The translations under genes were made by a program, and so were the position numbers. The notes beneath the pieces are model-generated. The model was not told the origin of the DNA and made no database searches. It saw nothing but the letters and a program-made list of their open reading frames with translations. Shown in pieces: positions 59,538 to 64,000 of a stretch of 64,000 nt of DNA (the stretch's first letter is position 1; every line of letters begins with the position of its first letter). Source of the stretch: Chryseobacterium mucoviscidosis (GTDB lineage Bacteria > Bacteroidota > Bacteroidia > Flavobacteriales > Weeksellaceae); assembly GCF_002177115.1 (NCBI RefSeq), contig NZ_MVAG01000088.1, forward strand, positions 1 to 64,000, read 5' to 3'.

Positions 59538-59603
59538 GTACGTTGGATTAGATTTTTAAGCAAAAAATTCACAATTGACTGCAGAGCAAATTCACCATTC
59601 ACT

Positions 59604-60701
59604 TTAATTAATCACCGCATTTATTTTCTGCCACAAAACATCATCAAAATCCGAAAGAGCAAGATTCACATTGTCTGCAGCATCACCCATTCTGATGATG
59701 ACGAGTTTTTTGCTTGGAACGACATAGATTTTTTGATCATTTTTACCTAAAGCACAAAACATATCATCCGGTGCACTCGGAATCAATTTTCCGTTGAACT
59801 GAAACTGAGTCTGCGGCATATGATAACTTGTCTTTCCGTTCAGCCACCACAGATAACCGTAGGCTAAATTGATACTTTGGGAAGTATTTGTCGCACTTTG
59901 AAAATAATTCGAGTTGATGATCTGTGTTCCGTTCCAGTTTCCGTTGTTTAAAGCCATTAGTCCGAAACGCGCCATACTTCTCGTTGTACTCCAATACACA
60001 CTGTTGTCACCACTCTGGATCCAGTTTCCTGTCATCCCGATTTTATCTCTCAGTTTGGTATTGAAATATTGTGACCATGTCTGTCCTGTTGCTGCAGCAA
60101 CCACATCCTGAAGTTTTACATAAACATTATGATACGCCCATCGTGTTCCTGCATCGGCTTTATACTGTAGATTTGCCGGACTTACATTATCTCCGAGACT
60201 GTCGTCCAATCCGGAAGTCATCGTCAGTAAATTCCGGCAGGTAATTAAATTTTCTTTTGCCAAAGGAGCGCTTGTCCAGCCGGTTCCGATGTATGTGGAA
60301 ACTTTATTGTTGATATTGATAAATCCTTCCTGTTCTGCAATTCCCGTTACGGTTGAGGTTAATGTTTTTCCGGCACTTGCCCAATACCAAGGTGTAGTAG
60401 AAGTATGTCCCGAAAAATAGTTTTCCATAACAATTCTTCCGTTTTGCAGGATCATAAAACTTTTAGAATGTTTGGTTTCCAGATAGGTCAGAAGATCCTG
60501 AACTTTATCCTGATGCCAGTTTAATGAAGAAAGAGATTTGGTTTCCCAGACATCACTGTTGGAAGGAGGAAAGTACATCGCTTCCGTTGTAGAAACCGTA
60601 CTGTTCGGATCTGAAGAGGGTTCCGTAATATCATCAGAAGAACTGCAGGATAATGCTAAAAAACAAAATGCAGGAACAGAAAATAGATTTTTTATTTTCA
60701 T
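59604..60701 (-). CDS. Serine beta-lactamase-like (class C type) lipoprotein
   Basis: A 365-residue exported lipoprotein: lipobox LALSC (Cys19), Ser/Asp/Thr-rich linker (20-50), then a beta-lactamase/transpeptidase-like fold. S109-A-G-K112 is the SxxK motif (WASAGKTL) and YHN (WAYHNVY) the YxN motif; the third motif is near HMPQTQF. Proteins of this type include esterases and D-amino-acid-acting peptidases, and many do not hydrolyse antibiotics. The enzymatic role is unknown. The stop lies about 100 bases from the phospholipase gene, transcribed convergently. Confidence 0.88.
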   Translation of the reverse strand: MKIKNLFSVPAFCFLALSCSSSDDITEPSSDPNSTVSTTEAMYFPPSNSDVWETKSLSSLNWHQDKVQDLLTYLETKHSKSFMILQNGRIVMENYFSGHTSTTPWYWASAGKTLTSTVTGIAEQEGFININNKVSTYIGTGWTSAPLAKENLITCRNLLTMTSGLDDSLGDNVSPANLQYKADAGTRWAYHNVYVKLQDVVAAATGQTWSQYFNTKLRDKIGMTGNWIQSGDNSVYWSTTRSMARFGLMALNNGNWNGTQIINSNYFQSATNTSQSINLAYGYLWWLNGKTSYHMPQTQFQFNGKLIPSAPDDMFCALGKNDQKIYVVPSKKLVIIRMGDAADNVNLALSDFDDVLWQKINAVIN

Positions 60702-61045
60702 ACGAAATTAGTTTAAATTCTGATTTTTAGATCATCATAACAATGAATAGTTAAAAACCTTTCATGAAAAATGTTAAAAAGATCTTCAATTGCAATTTAA
60801 ACTAATTTCAGAATCAACCGCAAAAGATGCAAAAGATAATTATAAAGCGAATTTCCAGAATAATCAAAGCGCTCAAAAGAATAAAAATCAAAGATTTTTA
60901 AAACTATTGTGATCTTTTTCTTTTAAAATCAGCACTTTGAATAAGGATTATCTTATCTTTTGTACCTTTTTTGGTTATATAAAAAGGTTAAATATTCTTT
61001 GTTGAAAAGCAAATTATTTTCAATTAGAATTTAAACTAAAACTTT
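60702..61045. other. Gene-free region with a repeated AATTTAAACTAA motif
   Basis: Contains the lipoprotein promoter region. GAAATTAGTTTAAATT (60704-60719) is the exact reverse complement of AATTTAAACTAATTTC (60794-60809), and a third AATTTAAACTAA occurs at 61028-61039. No gene seen. Confidence 0.6.
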
Positions 61046-62068
61046 TTACTTTTTATGTGCTTCAATGAAACGGATCATATCATCCGTAAGCTGATCCATA
61101 TATTTTTTATCAGTTGTTCCGAAACCATGTATTCCGTCTTCAACCACGACAAGTTCAGCTTCTATGTTTTGTTTTTTCAGTTTTTTTACCAGTTTTTTAG
61201 AATGACTCAATGGTGCCACCTTATCTTTATTTCCATGAAGAATAAAGGTCGGAATACCGTTTTCAGTCTCATTGATCGGGGAAATCGTTTCCAGATAATC
61301 TATAGCTTTTCTTTTTTCATCATTGATATTGTAGCCGGAAATTCCGTAAACCAGTTTCTTTCTGATCTCAACAATCGGCTTAAAGAACAAACCGACAATA
61401 GACACCGGAACTTTTCCCAGTCGTGTATGAAGAAGTTGATTGATATCAGTCGGTCCGAAATTATCAACCACATAATTTACCTTTGCCGAATAAGAAGATA
61501 ATTCAGGGCTTCCCAAATATTCATTATCATTCGTGTATGCAGCCATCAGAGCGAGATGCGCTCCCGAAGAAGCTCCGAAAAACCCTATGTTATTGGGATC
61601 AAAATGATACTGATCTGCATTTTTTCTTACCCATCGCACCACATCTTTAGTATCCTGAATCGGCAGCGGAAAATGTACGGTTTCGCTTACAAGGGTATAA
61701 TCGATGCTTACCACAGCATAATTTTTTTCAACAAGCTTTAAAATGAAATTTTCGATATAATTGTTGGATCTTACTACTTTATCACCTTTTGCCCATGCTC
61801 CGCCGTGAACATAAATAACCACCGGAAGTTTTGCAGAACCCGCGTTTTTCGGTTTGTACAGATCCAATTTGATGGGGTTGCCGGAAGCATTATTTTTATA
61901 CGTAATATTTTCTGAAAAATCCGTTTTTTCAGGAAGAAGAACACTTGGCGGTGTCGGAGTTCCTTCGATCGGACCCTGAGAATAACTCAACGTAAAAAAG
62001 CTGAGCAGAAAAATAAAAAACAGGCTTTTAGAAAACCTGTATGCCGTATTGTCATTCGTAAATTTCAT
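61046..62068 (-). CDS. Secreted alpha/beta hydrolase (BD-FAE-like)
   Basis: A 340-residue exported hydrolase; the signal segment is preceded by a 15-residue polar N-terminus (MKFTNDNTAYRFSK). HGGAW oxyanion motif, GASSGAHLA nucleophile elbow, an Asp within ILHGNKDKVAP and a His in EDGIHGFG. The linker (GPIEGTPTPPSVLLPEKTD) is Pro-rich. Related in type to the hydrolase at 57.7 kb. Substrate unknown. Its start lies 20 bases after the DUF3037 stop; co-transcription with the HipA-like pair is possible. Confidence 0.9.
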   Translation of the reverse strand: MKFTNDNTAYRFSKSLFFIFLLSFFTLSYSQGPIEGTPTPPSVLLPEKTDFSENITYKNNASGNPIKLDLYKPKNAGSAKLPVVIYVHGGAWAKGDKVVRSNNYIENFILKLVEKNYAVVSIDYTLVSETVHFPLPIQDTKDVVRWVRKNADQYHFDPNNIGFFGASSGAHLALMAAYTNDNEYLGSPELSSYSAKVNYVVDNFGPTDINQLLHTRLGKVPVSIVGLFFKPIVEIRKKLVYGISGYNINDEKRKAIDYLETISPINETENGIPTFILHGNKDKVAPLSHSKKLVKKLKKQNIEAELVVVEDGIHGFGTTDKKYMDQLTDDMIRFIEAHKK

Positions 62069-62088
62069 AGAATATTTTTTTGAGGGTA

Positions 62089-62472
62089 TTATTTTACTAA
62101 CTCCTCAAAAAGCCTACCAAAAGTATTTTCCAGATTTCTGGATTTTCCCGGATGAGGTCTTGAAGTCTGAACAACAGAACTTCTTACGGCAGTCAGCCAG
62201 CGGAATCTTTCAGGTATTTCAAGCTGTGCAATCGGTCCGCCGTCTTTTGCGCCGTCAGCGATTTTTTTGAAGCTTTCCAGATTCTGGATCACGTCTTCAT
62301 AGTCTATTTTGCTTCTCATCAGCTTAAATTTATCCGGACAGAGGTAAAATTCCACCTTAATGAATTTTTCTTTTTTTGAAAACATTACCAGTCCGATATT
62401 GAAAAATTCTTCTCTTTCAACCTTTGGAACCAATCGTATCACCGCGTATTCGTAGATTTTATCCTCTTGCAT
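62089..62472 (-). CDS. DUF3037 protein paired with HipA-like kinase
   Basis: A 127-residue soluble protein of the DUF3037 family, marked by YEYAVIRLVPKVEREEFFNIG at the start and a C-terminal region rich in basic residues (SSVVQTSRPHPGKSRNLENT). Its function is not known. It overlaps the HipA-like gene upstream by 14 bases, so the two are translated together, an arrangement I recall as recurrent in other genomes. Confidence 0.85.
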   Translation of the reverse strand: MQEDKIYEYAVIRLVPKVEREEFFNIGLVMFSKKEKFIKVEFYLCPDKFKLMRSKIDYEDVIQNLESFKKIADGAKDGGPIAQLEIPERFRWLTAVRSSVVQTSRPHPGKSRNLENTFGRLFEELVK

Positions 62473-63232
62473 TTTTAGCTTCGTTTAAAAAGATTTCAGA
62501 ATGTTCTAATCGGGTCTTCAGGAAGTTGAAATAGATTTCACGGATTTCTTCATGCGTTTCTTCCGCATCGTTCCAGTGCAGCCAGTCTTCGGGAATGATA
62601 TTCACAATTTCCCTAAACACCTTTTCGTTCAGTATTTCTTTGGCAAACAGATCGGCTTCATCCAGTTTTGATGCCTGTGGAAGCAAAACATGGTCTTTTA
62701 CATATTTAAAAGGTGTTTTTGCTGCCGCATCAAAATTCTGCCATGAATGATGAAAATAAAAAGAAGCTCCGTTATCAATAATCCACAGTTCTTTATGCCA
62801 CATCAGCAGATTCGTGTTTCTGAAAGTACGGTCGATGTTTGTGATAAATGCATCCAGCCAGACTATTTTCGAAGCGAGAAGCGGATCGATCTTCACACTC
62901 GGATCATAAGTAATGGAACCTGAAAGATAATGAAGCCCCAGATTAAGACCTTCGGAATTTTTCAAAAGATCCTGAATTTCTTCATCGGCTTCGGTTCTTC
63001 CGAAATCCACATCCAGATTCACAAAAACAAGCTCGGGAATTTTCAATCCCAAAATTTCTGTAATCTTTCCGCCGATCAGTTCAGAGATCAGCATTTTTAC
63101 TCCGTGACCTGCTCCACGAAATTTCAGAACATATTTAAAATCATCATCTGCTTCTGCCAGAGCAGGCAGAGAACCTCCCTCCCGAAGCGGCAGAATATAA
63201 CGCATGACGGTTACCTTTCTTAAATCCAACAT
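62459..63232 (-). CDS. HipA-like kinase domain protein
   Basis: A 257-residue stand-alone kinase-like protein of the HipA-like type. Lys37 (YVLKFRGAG) could bind ATP, D134 with N139 (AFITNIDRTFRNTN) forms the catalytic loop and D153 (WIIDNGASF) the metal site, so all key kinase positions appear intact. It lacks the N-terminal HipA-specific subdomain, and there is no HipB DNA-binding partner; DUF3037 takes the second place. Possible roles: toxin-antitoxin-like kinase, or protein/small-molecule kinase of unknown target. First gene of the pair. Confidence 0.85.
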   Translation of the reverse strand: MLDLRKVTVMRYILPLREGGSLPALAEADDDFKYVLKFRGAGHGVKMLISELIGGKITEILGLKIPELVFVNLDVDFGRTEADEEIQDLLKNSEGLNLGLHYLSGSITYDPSVKIDPLLASKIVWLDAFITNIDRTFRNTNLLMWHKELWIIDNGASFYFHHSWQNFDAAAKTPFKYVKDHVLLPQASKLDEADLFAKEILNEKVFREIVNIIPEDWLHWNDAEETHEEIREIYFNFLKTRLEHSEIFLNEAKNARG

Positions 63233-63313
63233 AAGGCAAAAATAAGATATTCCTTTGTCTTTATTTCTATTTATACTATTTTTAAGTAAAAATTGATTGT
63301 TTCGAAATTATTA

Positions 63314-63364
63314 TTGTTATTCTGAGCTAAGCTCGCATCTATTAATGCTTTGTCGGAATAACAA
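63314..63364. repeat. Degenerate TTCTGAGC-type dispersed repeat
   Basis: TTGTTATTC (63314-63322) and GAATAACAA (63356-63364) bracket TGAGCTAAGCTCGCATCTAT-type sequence. It looks like a decayed copy of the GTCATTCTGAGCGAAG-type repeat I recall as common in Bacteroidota, and ends in A runs. Confidence 0.4.
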
Positions 63365-63398
63365 AAAAAGTTTTTAATACATTATTATACAATACAAT

Positions 63399-64000
63399 AT
63401 GCAGATCACAAAAAAGCAAAATATCATTATTTCCAATCCTGAAACCAGAGATTTTCTCGCCGATGCCTTTTTTCCGGAAACAGAACAGAAATTACCGTTG
63501 GTCATTTTCGTTCATGGCTATAAAGGCTACAAAGATTGGGGCGCTTGGAATCTTATGGCTGAAAAGTTTGCGGAAGCAGGATTTTTCTTTGTTAAATTTA
63601 ATTTTTCGCACAACGGAACAACAGTTGAAAATCCTCATGAATTTGCTGATCTTGAAGCGTTTGGAAATAGTAATTATTCTAAGGAGCTTTCGGATCTGGG
63701 AACCGTGATTGATTACTTCGTTAAAAATGAAAAAGCAGATGCTGATAAGATTATCCTGATCGGTCACAGCAGGGGAGGAGGAATTTCAATCATCAAAAGT
63801 TTTGAGGATGAAAGAATTCATGGTTTAATTACGCTTGCAAGTGTAGATACACTGGATCGTTTCCCGAAAAACGATGCCTTCGAAAAATGGAAGGAAGCTG
63901 GAGTGTATTATGTCATAAATGGAAGAACAAAGCAGGAAATGCCTCATTATTATCAGTTTTATGAAGATTTTGAAAATAATTTTCACCGTTTTGATGTCGA
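63399..64000 (+). CDS. Alpha/beta hydrolase, 3' end cut by the window
   Basis: An open frame of 200 codons running off the window edge. Begins MQITKKQNIIISNPETRD and has HGYKGYKDWGAW (oxyanion-hole region), then GHSRGGG with the catalytic Ser. No signal peptide, so probably cytoplasmic. It resembles dienelactone-hydrolase/peptidase-like alpha/beta proteins. The Asp and His of the triad are expected around or beyond the cut. The frame in another phase at 63463-63708 is a shadow of this gene. Confidence 0.88.
   Translation, partial: MQITKKQNIIISNPETRDFLADAFFPETEQKLPLVIFVHGYKGYKDWGAWNLMAEKFAEAGFFFVKFNFSHNGTTVENPHEFADLEAFGNSNYSKELSDLGTVIDYFVKNEKADADKIILIGHSRGGGISIIKSFEDERIHGLITLASVDTLDRFPKNDAFEKWKEAGVYYVINGRTKQEMPHYYQFYEDFENNFHRFDV

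Noticed and set aside
59414-59602. 62-codon minus frame with STINYQLSTIN
   Set aside because: The stretch is the translation of the TTGATAG repeat; it overlaps the end of the phospholipase gene.

Overview
The window is from a member of the Bacteroidota, class Flavobacteriia, most likely Chryseobacterium or a close relative. This rests on the AT-rich composition, promoters of the flavobacterial type (TAnnTTTG at -7), and family content typical of the group: TamB beside TsaD, split transketolase, a DUF5916/CBM9 outer-membrane protein, a GLPGLI domain, a PNGase F-like glycosidase, and M16 peptidase pairs. The assignment comes from reading protein families and motifs; no search was run. No rRNA, tRNA, CRISPR array or complete insertion sequence was recognised.

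Layout. 1-11.2 kb: tsaD with a small downstream gene, divergent from tamB; an Lrp/AsnC regulator; a small membrane protein; split transketolase; a sodium:solute symporter. 11.3-16 kb: a tightly packed six-gene minus-strand operon (pirin, NAD(P)H:FMN reductase, TMEM175-like channel, YjdI-like Fe-S protein, OsmC, small GNAT) that looks like an electrophile/oxidant-stress module, then a hypothetical protein and a second pirin. 16-26 kb: two copies of a repeat with conserved flanks and a different hairpin in each, an MFS exporter, asnB, a GLPGLI/PNGase F-like secreted protein, an RsmB-type methyltransferase, YjdM, and a frameshifted membrane protein. 26-36.8 kb: an ABC ATPase, YceI lipoprotein, pheS, a sensor kinase/NarL-type regulator pair, a structured 0.5-kb gene-free region, DUF5916 and DUF3108 proteins, and a ferredoxin reductase with its ferredoxin.

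36.8-46 kb: a solitary Mrr-type restriction endonuclease with a 14-bp inverted repeat just upstream, pepD, a lipoprotein, HAD and LURP-one-like proteins, and recR heading a run of four glycan-synthesis genes. 46-57.6 kb: secG, a paired M16 peptidase (active plus degenerate subunits), a soluble multi-PAS kinase with a CheY-like regulator, a PcrA/UvrD helicase, and a TonB-dependent receptor behind a near-consensus promoter with an overlapping operator-like palindrome. 57.6-64 kb: two secreted alpha/beta hydrolases, a membrane phospholipase-D-like protein, a serine beta-lactamase-like lipoprotein, a HipA-like kinase/DUF3037 pair, and a hydrolase cut by the window edge.

Most of the window is ordinary chromosome. 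The points most worth following are the variable-hairpin repeat (about 16.2 and 25.8 kb), the HipA-like/DUF3037 pair, the GLPGLI/PNGase F-like fusion, the Mrr gene with its inverted repeat, and the structured region between the response regulator and the DUF5916 gene. Site coordinates for promoters and hairpins were counted by eye and may be off by one base.
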